DNA of 64,000 nucleotides from contig NC_085052.1 in assembly GCF_963662255.1 (NCBI RefSeq), positions 35,536,654-35,600,653 on the forward strand, written 5' to 3'. Shown one piece after another: positions 1 to 14,743 of this stretch. Made by a program: the position numbers and the translations under genes. The notes under the pieces are model-generated. The model was not told the DNA's origin. It was given only the letters and a program-made list of their open reading frames with translations, and made no database searches. The stretch's first letter is position 1, and the number at the start of each line of letters is the position of its first letter. The stretch is from Cinclus cinclus (Eukaryota > Chordata > Aves > Passeriformes > Cinclidae).

Positions 1-294
1 TCACCTCCCTCTTACTCCACAGTAGCCCACTTTTGTTTTGTTTGATTAAACCCAACCAACTTAACAACCTTGTGTTTTAACATCTGTGCAAAGCCCACCT
101 CAGCCCAGATTTTGTTTGTATTCCCACTTGCTTGCTGATATATTTATAGCACACTGTTCAAAGCTTCTCTGACAACATATTTATTAATTTAAAAAGCTTT
201 AGGGCTTTTTACAGTATCTGACAGGATAATATTAGGACTTCATAAACATTAGACATGCTATGAAATAAATGCCATTTATTTGAGGTGAGGGGAT

Positions 295-295
<1 letters not shown>
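1..295. other. AT-rich non-coding sequence
   Basis: No gene, RNA or recognisable repeat seen on either strand. The sequence is ordinary AT-rich intergenic or intronic DNA. Confidence 0.6.

Positions 296-330
<35 letters not shown>
296..330. repeat. 35-nt uninterrupted poly-C tract
   Basis: A run of 35 consecutive Cs (G on the other strand) follows a GGGGATT and is flanked by ordinary AT-rich sequence. Pure C/G tracts of this length are unusual. They can form i-motif or quadruplex structures and are prone to length error in sequencing, so the exact length is uncertain. Confidence 0.95.
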
Positions 331-3300
331 AGACACTTCTAGGCATGATTGTAGGCAAAGAGAAAACAATGCCACTATTACAAAGGAATTTTCTGTGCCC
401 AAATGAGATGCCTCATGCCTGACTTTCTGAACCAGCTAATGGAACATTGTGATTATTGGTTCAAAGCACATCTACTTGATGTGCAGCTGCAAGTTAGCAC
501 TTCTGCAAATTAGGCCCCGTGGTCCGTAACAATGAATCACAGAAGAGCTGCACAATGACAAGGTAAGAACACATAGAACAAAGGCACTAAGCAAATCCAG
601 CTCTCCAGGGCACCATCCAGATGAGCCTTCACTGGGAAGACATTGTTTTGTGCCCTGCAATCTCCAGCCATACACAACCCAGATCATGGGTCCACTCAGC
701 ATGCCCCTGCCTCTTTCTTTAGAATGCACCTTCATTCCTCAACTTTACATTTTTCATTATATGCCCCAAGAAACAGCTTGCAACTCACACCCCTCATTCA
801 TGCTTCCTACTGATTCTTCCCTCCAGTTTGCAGTTGGGTAGTCAAAGGCCATTTCCTAGCCAGAGAAACAGAGGGCTGCATCAAAGTTTGCAGAAGTTCT
901 CAGCAGTTGACTTTACAAATTTGATGTGTTTTCCAAGTCTGTGGTCACACATGCCCATAATACAGCAGAATGAACAAAAAATCGTACTTTTCAGTTTTTA
1001 TTTATTGCCTTAATAAGAACCACGGGAAAAACAGTGCACATCCCTCTTAGTTTTCTCTTTGCATGTGCACACCCATAGATTACAGAGATTGCAACCTAAG
1101 AAAGGGAAGACACAGCACAAGACTGCCATGGAGCATCACGGCCTCTACAGGTAGGACTGAAATTCAGATGTTTGCTCTCCACACTTCTCTTCCCATGGTG
1201 AGCCATGACAATTTTTTTTTTCTCCCTTTCTCTCCAGACCAGAGTAAGCTATAACATTTTACTCTCAAGTTTCTTCGTCTGCTAAATTTACCACACTATC
1301 CCTTTCCTCCAGCTCACTTGCTGCAGATTCCCAAATCAGATATTGAGCCGAGAGACTAGAACACCTCTAGGTCACATAGAAAAGAAAGTGCCACTTGCAG
1401 AGTGCCACTATGTATATTGATACCTGCATGGAAAACTATTTACCTGTATGGAAAATACTCTTCATAATCACTACAACGAATTTTTTTCTAGTACTGTAAA
1501 ATCCTATGCCAGCAGGGAGAAAGAATAAAGGGAATATTTTTAAAGGGCAGAGGGAATTAATAGTAGAAGGTTGGGGGGAAAAAAAGACTTAAACTTGCAT
1601 AGCTCGCATTTTATATTAAAGCTGTTAGTGAAAAAAAAATAAAAACACAAACTGCACTGTGTCAAGTACAAAGAATCATTACTAAGACTGTACATTGCTG
1701 GGAGCTGCATGGGGAAATGCAACAGGCAGTTTGGGCTTTGGCTGGAGTTAAATGCACCCATCAGTGATTCAGATAATTTTGTCCAATAAGCATCCCTGGG
1801 TTTCTGCTGAAGAGAGACACTGCAGTTTGTGTTTGTTGTGTTGCGCTGTTTCCAGCACATTGACTTAATATCAATGTATTTCAGATAGTATATTTAGAGA
1901 TTTGCAGAATGGTGAGATTTATGTTTTCTAGTGCCCCAATTCTAGCTGGAAAGGAATCTGTGGGAGCAAATGGCTTTTCCAAAAATTAACATTGATTGTG
2001 TTATTAAAGTTTAAGTGAAGACTTTAGTTACTCCAAGTGGACTTACTCTGCTAGAGAAATGGGGATTTCTCTGCTTGGGTGCCAGAGTGTGAAAGTGCCA
2101 GTGTGAAAGATCAACGTTTGCCCAAGGAATGTGCACATTCACTCATCCAGCTCAGGGTTAGTGGTACATGGCAGTGCAGCCAGGGCCCCACACACCCAGC
2201 AGGTGCAGAGGATCCAGTCTCCATCAAGGTCACGCTCACCGTGCCCTTGCCAAGCAATGCAACCTGTCCAGGGCTGGCACTGGGCACTACAGCCCTGCAG
2301 TATTCCTCTCTGGGATCAAGTCTTCCTGGTGTAATTCAGCTGGTCTCAGAAAATCCCTGTTGTCACCAAAGCTCACACTGATAAACCTAGTGAGGATTTT
2401 CCTCCAAGAAGATGACCTGCTAACGACTACAGTGGTAAATGGTATTATCTGATTAATACTGTTCCTAAAATGCTAATTTAAAAGGGCTGTTTATTTTTGG
2501 GAAACTAAAAAAAAATACACATACACTACTGCAAAACTACTAGTGCTGGATGATGAGCACCTGTCTTCTATTTTAGGCTTCATGAAAAAAATCAGACAAA
2601 CTTTTTTAGCAATCATGAGAGATCAGCCTATCAAGATCACAATAATTGGCAAATTACTAAAAACATGCAATGCAAGTAATAATCTCTCATCCAGTGATCT
2701 GAAGGGTCTTATGAACTGTCTGCTTTAGATGAGAAACCAAGTGAGCTAGGCAGTCTATCTGAAGTGACATGGTATCTGCAGCCTAGTGCTGAACACCCAG
2801 GAGACAGATTTACTTTGAAGTTTATTGTGCCTTCTCTATGGTTTGCTCTTGAACGTAGCATTTAGTTAGCAAAAAGGTATTTACTGCTCACTGGAAGGAT
2901 ATGTGATTACTCAGCAACTTGCATCACTGCATGTTTTTATTGTTTCAGTTGCGCAATTCACAGAAGCCATTGCTTTTGGCAAGTCAGTAAAAACAGCTCT
3001 CATCCTTACATGTAGAACCCCGGCATTTGTCAAATCTATTAGAAGATAGATTCTGTCATTTACAACACTTTTCATCATGTGTTGCTCTAAACACCAGCAG
3101 CTGGATTGAGATTGCCTTTTCAAAGTTCACAAGGGACTTTTACTGCTGTCAGATCTAAGCAAGACTTAAAAACTATTTCTCAAAGCAAAATATATTGGAG
3201 GACGAGCATCTGGTGACAAATGTTGAAGGAATAACAAAATCCTTCATAATGTGGTGTTTCTTGACCTGCTTGTTTATTAATGTTCATCTTTCCTCATAAC

Positions 3301-5090
3301 TCAAAAGGCGCAGATTTGTGCTTCTGAAGCACCCTTATGGAAATAAATAAAATGCTGCTGCTGCTTCTCCATATCAGAAAAATCAGCTTGTTAAATCTTA
3401 GTGTGGAAGCAGTCAACAACTATATCACATTTCTTTTCCTGCTCTCTCTATTCAAACTTAACTAGCAAATCTTTTCCAGCTCCACAAAAGAACTGACATG
3501 CTTTGCAAATTAAAAGATGACATCTTTTCTAATTTTTTCTTAATTTTCTATTTAAAAGCTCTGACTTCTGTCATGGATGCTATGCACAAGTTGGTAATTA
3601 CTGCCATTTTAGTGCAACTCCAAAGTGCGAGTGAGGAACCCTGGTCTGCCATATGTGCTGGGAGTTTACTATTGCTAACAATTCCAGGTTTTCCCTGAAT
3701 CTTTTCCATCTCCAGTGTGCTGTAAGAAAAACTGCAAGTGACACTTTCTGGCTACCCTTATTCAGGCAAAAGTCCCAATGCATTTAGGAGGGGTTTCTGC
3801 AGGATTATGTATTTGGCATCCACAAAGCAATTAAATCTGCTGCCTTGTTTGTATTTACCCTACAGACATTCAGAAATTCACATGTGGTTTCCAATGTACA
3901 AGGACTGAACTAACGGGACAAAGGCACTGAGGAAGCAGAGGACTAGAGAGACGTACTATGGGAAACCTGCCCTCTTCCCAAAAGGAGGCTTGCTGCCTGG
4001 ATACGACCTGAGCAGACATTTCCACCCTCCTAGACTCCAGTGACTGCATTTAGAAGACGAAGCTAAATCAGTCTTCTCCAACCAGCTAATAGGATTGTTG
4101 CGCTTCACCAATCCTGAAGTCCCTCTTGTTCTGTGAATATCTGACTGGGAATAATTCACCAAAATAATACCCTACATCAAATCACAATTAATACCTTTGT
4201 ATAACACAGGCACATAGTGGAAGCTTCCATTATATCTGTGTTCTCACATCAATATTAGCCAGAATTGTATCGTGCTGCAGCACCTCAGTTCTGACTGGTG
4301 CACTGCTAACAGTCTCCTAATGGGGCTGCAATATTGCTGTTTTCAAGGTTTCCAATTTGCATGGGAACCAAATATTTCTATCAGTATGTTAGAAATAATA
4401 TCCTTCTATCAATCTCTTCAGTGATACAGTCACAGACTCCAGTCCATTACAGAAGCAAGTATCACTCCATTTAAAACAACAAACAACCAAATTCCCAAAC
4501 ATTAGTCAAAACTGTTCAGAATTCCCACGTGTTCTATGCTGATGGCTACCAGTCATACAGCATCATCAGATCATACAGCAACTCCCAAAGTAATCTACCA
4601 GCTGGAACCTTCTTTGAAGCAGCTAATTTTTAAGTAAGTCACATATAATACTTTGGGACATAAAACTTATATTGCAACCAGAACCTGATTTGAGAAAATA
4701 ATATTACTTCCCCTAAGGAACTGAGAAGAGCAGACATGTATCAGGAGAAAAGAACAGAACCTGAATTTTAAAACTTTGTCACATGTAATTTCAGGCAACC
4801 TGCTCCACAAATACCTGCAGGTCTACCTAATTTATGCCCCCAAATTATTCCCATTGTTTTAAAAAGATGATCCGGTGGCACCAGAACCCTCTTTTGGGCC
4901 AGGGGTTTTGGGGAGTTTGCAGGGGGATTCAGTATAAAGCTTAGCCCTAGTGCAAGCTTTTGCAAAACCAATTCCTCACACCATGGAATAAGGTGTGTGG
5001 TTTGGGGCAGCAGCATCATACACTAGGTCTCTGGATGCCCTTATTCAAATCACAATGTAAGGAGCCCCCAGTCCTGATCTGTGTGGGAAA
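331..5090. other. Non-coding stretch, no gene recognised
   Basis: Short open frames occur on both strands (up to about 106 codons, for example 1540-1860 minus and 2079-2381 plus). None has recognisable domains, and several overlap in multiple frames as expected by chance. No clear interspersed repeat was identified by eye. Confidence 0.6.
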
Positions 5091-5094
5091 GAAG

Positions 5095-5200
5095 CAGATC
5101 TCCATTCAGAAGTAAGACTGGATGCTATGCTGGGCCAATAGTAGAGCTCGATGATCCCTGGGGTTTTCTTCCAACTCAGCTTATTTCATGATCCATCTCC
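5095..5200 (+). mobile_element. Possible CR1-type LINE 3' tail
   Basis: The segment around 5130-5195 (GCTCGATGATCCCTGGGG, then TTCTTCCAACTCAG, then TTTCATGATCC) resembles the 3' end of avian CR1 LINEs. In those, a GATGATC...CCTTCCAAC block precedes short ATTCTATGA-like repeats. Only the degenerate tail is seen and no ORF2 remnant was recognised upstream. A repeat-library alignment would decide it. Confidence 0.35.
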
Positions 5201-8200
5201 TTAATTGTGTAGCAATATAAGCAAGCCTTTTTCAACACACTTTTAGAACCCTAATAATAAAGGAATTGAATTATTTACAGTAATTTTTGAGCAATTCATT
5301 ATGAGCTAACAAATAAGCTTAAAAAACCAACCTCATTGGCCACTGTCACAAAATTTGTCAACGCAAAGAAACAAATGAATCAAAAATTATCCCATATGAA
5401 TTATCTGGGCAGCCCAGGTAAATATATAACCTCTTTCCAATTTTAAGAACTGCTGCCCAGCTCTCTCACATAAAATGCCAGTGATTGCATGACCAATAAA
5501 TATTAATAGTTCATAAATTAAATAGCATTATTCTTTTTGACATAACACCATTTTGCAAGGCCCCACGGAAAAGGTACAGGCAGTTTGTTGAGCAAGCTCT
5601 GATAGCAGAAAAATATGCCTTTGCTTTCACTTCTGAAAGCGCTTGTCAGAATTTATAGTGTGTATCCACAGAAGGCAATTAAGGCGTCATTTTATAGAAA
5701 GCTACTGTATGTGTCCAAATAACAAAGAGCAATAAAAGGGAAGTGTGATCTGTGAAAACAATTTGACTTATAGAATTACATGTATAAAATGTAGATACTT
5801 TGAGCCAAAACAATTTGCATAGGAGAAGTTTATATGACACAGATAACCTAGAACCTTCCCAAGCAAGCTGCACTGTCCATATTGCAGCAGTACATTGCTA
5901 CCAAGGCTTTATTTCTGGGTGATTAAACCCAGGCAAGATGTCCCCTCAAATGCCACTTCCTAGGAAGCATCAGCACAGACACAAGCCAGGCCAGGGTGAC
6001 ACACTGGGTGCCACCTGGCATACTGGCATTCCTGCTGAGGGGAATTTCAGTGCTAGCCTAGGAGGCACCCAGGCAAGAAACATAAGAAAAGCTGAAGTAG
6101 GAGGGTGAAAAAGATTGGCACCAGTTTCATAGCCTCATTGGGCAGGCCCAGAAGGGTATTAAAAATGTAGAATGACTGTGGATAGAGGGGAACAAAATGT
6201 CAGTGAAGACACGCGAAAAGAGTGATGAAGTGCTTAAATTAACAAGGCAAGAAATCATTATCAGTAGCAGCATTTTTAACAAATAGGAGGGGAGTGTGAG
6301 TGTCCCCTACATAATTCCAAACAAGATGAAACCTGAGACAGAACTGTAATTGTGCAGACACAGAAATGTAGCAGCAAAATATGTCTGTCCTTGAATTAGG
6401 AAGTGAGAATGAGGGACACACTGAAACAAAGTCATATTTGTAGGCTGGGCTAGGGCAAAGACACTGAGTGGTCTTGTCTTCAGTGCCTGGGGAAAAAAAA
6501 AATAGGAAAGAAAACAACCTTTAGCAAGGACTGAATTTTGTTAACTGAATTACCACAGAGTTGTCCAAAATGCTACAGTCTTAGTTTGCATCTACTAAGT
6601 GTGCAAAATACCCTGAGTGTGGGTTCATGCATGAGATTTTCAAGAGATGGCACATAATAGGAAAAAATGTAAATGTAGTTAGATCTGCAGCAAAGGTGTG
6701 TTACTGCTGAAGGTGTTTCAGTTCAGGAATAAGGATGAACTGGAAAGAATCTATATTAAGACATCAGAAAGCAGTTCATTAAGCTTTAGGGTGAAAGATG
6801 ACAGGATAGAGTAAGGGAAATTAACTTAAGGCTGGCTGATTTATTTTAAGGTATAGGAGATGACAGTGAGATCGTATTTTCCATGAGGAAAACTGCAAAA
6901 TTACACTGGGTATGAAAATGGGTAGGCAAGGAATTGCTAATGGACTAGCCTGAGGGACTGGGGAACATATAAAATGTGCTAAAGTAGGCTTTTTAGTCAG
7001 TCAAAAAATAAGCTTAGAGTTCCTAAAGTAAAGAGGATGGACATATCTGATGGTGCAGGTACACTGAAACTTAGAAAATCAATCAAGGAAAATGCTGTTT
7101 TCTGCAACTGTCTGTTGCCAGCAAGGACCAAACCAGGTCCATAGGGAAAGACTAAGTCACCAGCAAATAAGTTTGATGCAGACAGTTTATAAGCTGTCCA
7201 TTTCTTATTAGACATGGGACTTGAACTGGTCAAGAAGGCTGTGGTTTCAGTTAATATACAGTAATACAGTCAGGCAGACACTGTTCTTTTATCTCTCTCG
7301 AGTGTACACCTAATAAGAGGATGGCATGTGCTTTCTCTCTCACCAATACTGATTCACTACAGACAAGCTGAGCTGGGCATCAGCACACATGCGAATGTGT
7401 AAGGGAAGGTATTTTCTCACTGTAGGGAAACAGAGGGAGAGGTAGGTGCAGAAAACAGAGACAGAGAACAGAGGTACAGAGATGAAGGACACCTCGTATA
7501 CAATCTGAACTCATAAGCGCATACTCACCACTACCAGATACTTAGGGAGAACAATGCATTTTTTTTCCAGTATTTGAAAGATTTTGGGTTGCTCTGGACA
7601 CTGGAGTTCAAGTCCTCATCCTTTCCTGGGGGGGTTAATGAGAGGGTTTCAGATGAGAAAGTATCTGTTGAGATGCTAAGGAGCAGAAAAGTCCTGTGCA
7701 GATAGTAATGCAAAACTAAAGGATATTCACACCTTCACTTTTTACAAAACTACTTCTGCTCACCTAACTCCTTTATAGCACTTCAGAAACATGGAAGACT
7801 GGAAAAGATACTGTCACATCTGATAAAGGAAAGTATTAAGTAACCCTAAATATTAGTTATTTGGACTTTTAGCTTCAGGTTCTTGACAGTAAGTCAGAGC
7901 TCTGCTTCTGCAGTTTTACCATGACCCCAAACCAAGGTTCCAGTAGTGCTACTTTGGCATTTATTCCTTTATAAATAGAGTATTTCCTTTTGAATTCTCT
8001 ACCTGGATCAAAACATTCATGTACTCAACATCCAAAAAATCCCTGTCATTTTTTACAGTCAGCAGATAATACAATCTCTAAGTTGAAAGTAAAGAACACA
8101 GAAGTGCAGAACACCTGCTTGCTACAACCTCAACAACAGTCTGGCTCTGAATTGCTGAAAAGTGGCAATATTCAGTAATTTATAGAGCAACAAAGACAAA

Positions 8201-11200
8201 ACAGTAGGAGGTTGCACTTTCATGACCAGCAAGCCAATAAAACAAAAGTAGGGGGGAACATGATTTGTAGTAATCAGACCAAGCAACACAGATATTTCTG
8301 CTTCCTGCAGTAAATAAAACATGCTGTGTCAGCTGGAAAAAAAACCCACTCCAGTAATGTTGCCCATCTTGAAAGAAAGGCAGTGGTGAGGGAAGGTGAT
8401 CTGCTGAAGCTCCAGCATGTTTGATGCGGAGTTTGTTCCTCAAAAGGAGGCAGTAAGGAGACAGGAGCTACTCCCCACAACAGCCTTGAAGGCAGGCAGA
8501 GCAGAGCTCAAGGCTGGACTAGAGAGAAACAAAACTCCAACCACTTCTCTGTAAAACTACAAAAGAATTACTTCCTCGTATTACAGCACCATATTTCCAA
8601 ACACTGAAAAATAAAATAATTAAGTTTTCCTAATGTATCCATGTTACCCCAGTAATTTCACTGCCTTTTCCTCTACTCATGCCCTGGAAAGGAAATTTTT
8701 CCTCTGCACTAAGTATTGTTATTTTTACAACTATAAATGCTTCCATCCCACAGCCCAGGGAGAAAGCTATTGAGTTCAGGGTGTTTGACCAGCACAAAAA
8801 ACTGGACAAGCCACAAAGGAATGATTTCAACAGCAGTCCATGAAATTTTAACACAAAGGAAAAACAGATTAATATAGCAAACCCTTTATGGTTTCTTCTA
8901 GGCAACTTAAGAGAGCTTGAGTCACATGGCCTTCTCTTCCACATCAGCCAGAAAGGTGCTTATTTCTCACAGCCGAGGAATAATAAATACCAGTGAACAA
9001 CAAGATGGCATCTTAAACTGCCCAGCCTTTCCTACAGCCAGGACCTTACCACTCTGCATATGAAATGCATTGACCAAACTATCAAAGGGTTCACCAGACT
9101 AATCTTTATCTAGCCAGTGATTTGCAGTAGGAAACAAACAAGCAAAAAAATAATGAGAACATAAATTTCCTGTAGCTATGAGAAAAATAGGTATTGTTTG
9201 CATAGTAATTACCCTGGTTCAATTACATTATGAACAGTCTTCAAAGAAAAGTTCGTCTCTTTCCTCTGAGGGTAAAAATGAATAAATAAGACTCTGTGAT
9301 TACTTTCCCTAGTTATTTCCATGAGAGTTGAAGTATTTCCTGTAGGGGATGAAAAAGACAGTACTTATAATGAAAACAAGACATTTGTTTTCAAGATATA
9401 TAGGAAATTCTACACACTACACCTCTAAAACCTTCTGTTCATTGCCCCTTATGTTCAATAATTTTTATCCAAAAGCAATGCTGCTTCTTAGACTATCAAC
9501 TCCTCTCCAGTTCCATTTTATATGTCAGGCATGCTAATATAAACCTGCAGTCATTCTGCTGAGGTCCACATTCTAAAAGCAGTCTTGATTAGTTTTCCAT
9601 ACTATCTTAGTTTCATAGATGACACTGAGAGTCCCCATTTACACAGTGAGAATAAATCCCAAAGATCATAACACTATGTATTTTGAAACCTGCAGATGAC
9701 CTTGCCCAAGAAATTGCACAAATAAATCACTTGAAAGCAGTAACAGTGTAGGAAAATTATACAGCTCCAGACAATCTGCAATCAGCCAACGCATACTGTA
9801 TATATTCCTTTGCCTTTATCACACCTGACAAGCCTATGGTTAGAGACTGACAACAGAGCCTGCCTGTTCATCAGGAACAGGGCACAATTTATAGAAATAC
9901 TGCTTGAAAGAAAGCACTCCACATGGAGTGCCAAATCTCCCTATCAGCTCCAGACTGGTAATAATTTGTGCTCTATCTTCCTATAAAGCAACTTTTTCTT
10001 CCAGGAATATTCAAAGGGCTTTTGGAGCTGAGTGTAAATGCTTCAGCTGTGATACTTCTACTAAAATGACACAGTGCAACTATGAGAAGAACAAGCACAG
10101 ATGATTCAGGATATGACAAAGTACACAGAAGTTGCCTCTTCCCTCTAAATCACCATGTTAAAAATGTTTTAGGTCAAATCAATGGCTGTCTAGCAAAATT
10201 TGCTGCTGAAATCATCCAGTTTCTGATTCAAAGGAGTCAGATTCTGAACACAAGCATGTTGAGATGGATTGAGAAAATATTAACTACGTCAGTGAAAGTA
10301 GTCTGAGGTTTCTACTGAACCCAGGGTACAAGAAATAACTGTCAGTGGCACAAGCCCATGATTTTTACTATTGCTGCCAGCTGTGGAACTAAAAATTCAG
10401 CAGCTCAGCAGAGAGGCCAAGGACTGCACTACACTTCCACAGTCATTGCAACACCTCCAGGTGTTACCTATACACCACAGGGGATGCACGCTGGAGTGTG
10501 CATTATAGTTACAACCTTTGCCAGTGACAGCTTTCCCAACAGGTGATGCAAAGGTGCATCTCTGCTGCTGAGGATGTTTTGTTCTTGCATCTTTCAGAGC
10601 CTCTAGGAAGGTGTACCCTGCCTTCATATGCCCATGCTGCCATGCGTGGAGACCTTCTGAATCTGAGTCTTAATTGCAGAAAGGCAGAAGGGCTTTTACC
10701 TGGCAACACTATATGTGGAAGTACAAATGGGATTTGGCCTTTTGCAATGCCAGCAGCACTGGCAAGCAGGAAAGGACACTCAGCTCCACCAGCTTGGCAC
10801 CATACCATAAAGGCTTTCTGTGGCAAATCTTTACCTGTACTGCTCTGAGGATGAGCAGCAAGCTGTGCTTCACTGAATTTGAACAGGAGATGTCAAGAGA
10901 AGAATATTCATGTTTTGGATTAAATACTGAGAAGTCACAACACTAGGAGCAGTACAGGGGAATATGGTAGCCTGCCAGTTAAGGAAATTACATACTAGGC
11001 AAACCACAGGACCATTTAGAAAGACTCAAACCCAAACTATTTGCAGACATACTCCAGAGAAGGTTGGATGGCATTTGCAGGCACCAGTAGGAACAGCCTC
11101 TGCAGCCGTAACCGTGGGAACAGAGGAAAGGAAGCAACCCAGGGCATACAGCAAAGACCCCCAACACCTACCACCACAGTACCTCTGAGCAGCTGCCCCA

Positions 11201-12207
11201 CAGACTGTGCCTATATGGCTACTGATGCTGACAGACAGCAAACCAGGCTATGATTTGCCTCAGGACATGAGCACAGAGTGATGCATGAAAAACACCCACA
11301 GAAAAATCATTGTATACAGCTGAAACTGGAATTGATAACTTATCAATACTACAGAGAAGAAGGGGAAAATCCCAGTTCTCTGTTATCTGGTGGTTCTGCT
11401 TACTAACTAGGGCTATTCTGTAGCAGTCAATATTTTTGCAAATTAGATGTTATTCATGCACAAGTATGATATGAATTGAGAGTGGTTGAGCAGAAAGGGA
11501 GATAACAGAACAAGACCTATGACTGGACAGTCCTGGGATTTAAGGACATTCTGAAGCCTCTCCATCAAGTGACACAATTTCTTTGTGGCAGCCCTGACAA
11601 AGGATGGGTGTCACATAGACACCATGAATTGTGCTCCCAAGGGGAAGGGTTGATAACATCACTGGTAGGTGAGGAGAGAATAGAAAAATATTAAGTCCTG
11701 CCGCATATGTTGCCAGTTGTTGTTAAAGCTTCCCAATATGTCACTCCATTTCCATAAGCAAGAATTAGACGAGGTCTGTTTTGAAAATAAATTTTCTGGC
11801 ATGCTTCAGAAGCACAAAATTCAGAAAGACTTGTTTTTTAATAGAGTCTGAGAACTGTTCCATTTATATTCTAAAGGAAAAATACAAATAACTTATCAAC
11901 CCTTAAATTGCATGCCATTTGATGCACCAGTACCAAGTTAAAAATTAATAATCCCACACCTAAAGGAACCAACTCTCCTTCACTTTATGTTGATGATAAT
12001 TTGCGTGAGTTGTGCATATTCATCCAGATGAGAAGAGTACAAAAGACACTTGTGTGGGGGAAAAAAAAAAATCTATTTTTGTAGTTGTATCAAATTTTCA
12101 TATAGTCACACAGACAAATTGTATTCCTGAACCATGTTGCATTATGCCAGGGGAGGAAGGTACATCCCTGCTTCACTAAACTGTGGAGGAGTAGATTCAG
12201 CGGAGTG
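5201..12207. other. Non-coding stretch, no gene recognised
   Basis: AT-rich sequence with short A and T runs. All open frames are short (about 105 codons or fewer), lack recognisable motifs and have no supporting context. Nothing else can be supported. Confidence 0.55.
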
Positions 12208-12256
12208 AAAAAAAAAAAAATAAAAAAAACCAACCAAACAAACAAACAAAAAACCC
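12208..12256. repeat. A-rich / (CAAA)n simple repeat
   Basis: A poly-A stretch interrupted by T leads into CCAACC and several AAAC units. This is a low-complexity tract, possibly the decayed A-rich end of a retroposon, but no body is recognisable beside it. Confidence 0.8.
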
Positions 12257-14738
12257 AATCCATTCTCATCTGAATTTGTGGGTGGGCTCTGGGTTATTTT
12301 GGTAACTCACTTTCAGAATATATTGCTGCAAGCGGCAAAAAAGGAATTTAAATCAGAGTACTGCAGCCATCACATTTTAAAGCCCATGTAACCACCCTGC
12401 ACCCATGAAGGGTGGAAATACAGGTAACCAACTACCACTTCCCTCATAGTAGTGATGGAAAAATGAGGCATGGGGCTATCGCAGCTGCCATGCATCTGTT
12501 TGTGTATCATTGTCATTGAAATTCTTGGCACATTTGGGCCTAAATTGCTTTACAAGGTCACAGTGGGCACCATGGTTGCTGCTGTCTGCTCTCCTCTGTG
12601 AGTCTATAGACAAGGAAATTGATTTTAAGGCAAATATGAGATCTTCTGACACCTGTACACATGGAAGGGGTGTCCTCTCCCTTCCACTGAACCAATTAGA
12701 GGGAATTTATCCAGCTAGTGATATCAAGTTCTGCTAAGTTGTGTGGGTTTTTCCTTTTTTTGGCATTTGAAGCTTGTAACAATCGGACTCAGTTTAATAC
12801 AATTACATCTAAGCATGGATATGTGGCATTTCTTTCAGAGTAATTTTCTTCCATTATTGTTTGAGTAACTTCGTATGTATGTGTCTAAGTCTGTGTCAGC
12901 ACAAGACTAAATGTTACCAGGAAAGGACTGTACCAGAATTAAGTCTTTCATATCAAATGCATCTTTGACAGACTCAAATAAATGAGGAATGATAGTTTAA
13001 CATGAAACTAAGCACACTTGTCAGCTGCTGTTTTTCAAATAAGCTATCTAGCATGCTCCCTCTTGGAAAAGTAGAGATAGAGTGTCAGAGAAATCAAGTG
13101 TATCCCAAGGGCTTGGGCTTGAACACAAAAAAGAAAAAGTAATGCAGTAATGTCATTCTTCCTACATAGAAATTCAAGAAAGCAGCAGTGAAAATTATTA
13201 ATGACTTATTTGGGGAAATTTCTCCAAGAAATTTCAGAAATTTCCAGACTACATAGAAGACAGCTCAAACCACTGAAAATTATTAACATAATAAAAATGA
13301 CAGCATATATGGTACACTCAGTTAACAATAAAAATCTGTAATTACACTGCCATGGCTGCTCCCAGCACGTTTCAGCTCCAGTCTCACCAAGAGGGTTCTT
13401 CTTGCTTCCCACTGATCCAAACATGGCTACTCAGATGAATTTACTATTTATCTATCCTAAGTTCATATAAATTTGGAATAAAAAGCAAACAAATAAGTGA
13501 ACACAGAGACCCAGCCGTGATCTGCAGGACCACAGAATCATATCAGAGCCCAAGCGTGTCCCACAGCAGAACATCTCTGTCCCCAGGCTCCCCCAGAGCC
13601 ACTCTCAGTAAGAGTACTGCATCAAATGTCATGGCTTCTGAGAGGGGTGCCAGTGGTGGAACAGAGGAGAACGTCACCTGTGCCTGGCTGCAGGCTTCCC
13701 TCTGGTCCAGGCACCTCACTACATGCAGCATAGAAATGCATGGTGTGAGAAGGAAAACCCTGCATAACAACAGAGTGGCTGAGTGGATAGAGCTCAACAA
13801 TTGGCCATGATAACATAAAAAGAAAAAAGCCAGGACTGTACTTGAGAAATGCCCTTTTGTCAACTTAATTCTTATCATACAGTCAGATCACTCAACTACA
13901 AACCCAGTTACAGATCTCAGTAGTAAAATATTAATGGTTCTTGTATACTGCTTCCACAAGGTACTGTAGTAAAAAATGAGTGCTGCTCACACATTTCCAC
14001 ATTTTCCCTTTTGTTACTGCTGAAACTTACATCTGAGAAAGCCAGTTTACTGTAGTATTATTATTATTTTTTTTCCCAGCTGTATTTTTCCTTTAAACCT
14101 TAGAGGATAATTAAAATTCCTTGCACAGGACAATGTTAAATAAAATTTGGGTATGCATTTCAAATGTAGGACATTAATGGCATTTTTCGACTCTGTAATA
14201 AATCATCTCCTCTGCAAGCAGTAGAATTACATGGACAAAACCTCTGAAATATACATCTCCATTTACAAGTCTCATATTTTCACTCTGATCTCATCTATCC
14301 ACATCTCTGGTACCTTGGTATTGTAAGTACAGTATTAGCTTTTTTAATACATCACACAACAATCCAATAATCTCATTAACTGCAAATACTGTAGGAATGC
14401 AGAAGCCTGCTGATATCCATCAAACCATTGCAGCCTTCACCAGGGCCAGCTGTCAGCAATAGGCAGCCAAACATACAGTGCTCCATCTGATTTACTTTAT
14501 CTCTTGATTTTACAGTTTCTGTTTAGGACTGAACAGACAGAAGGGAAATGTTTTAGCATTCTATGTGAGGACCACTTACTCCAACACACTGTACCTTTGT
14601 TTTTGTACCTAACCTTTGGGTAATCTCATCTCTCCCACGGACTTCTGACATTTATGTTTGTTCCAAGGAGCTGCAGGTTACCCTACTGCAAACAGGGAGA
14701 TCATGACTGGGTATTTCTCTTATCTGATAGCCTTTTAG
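12257..14738. other. Non-coding stretch, no gene recognised
   Basis: Ordinary AT-rich sequence. The overlapping open frames around 13517-13878 on both strands have no family resemblance and are probably chance. Confidence 0.55.
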
Positions 14739-14743
14739 TTTAC

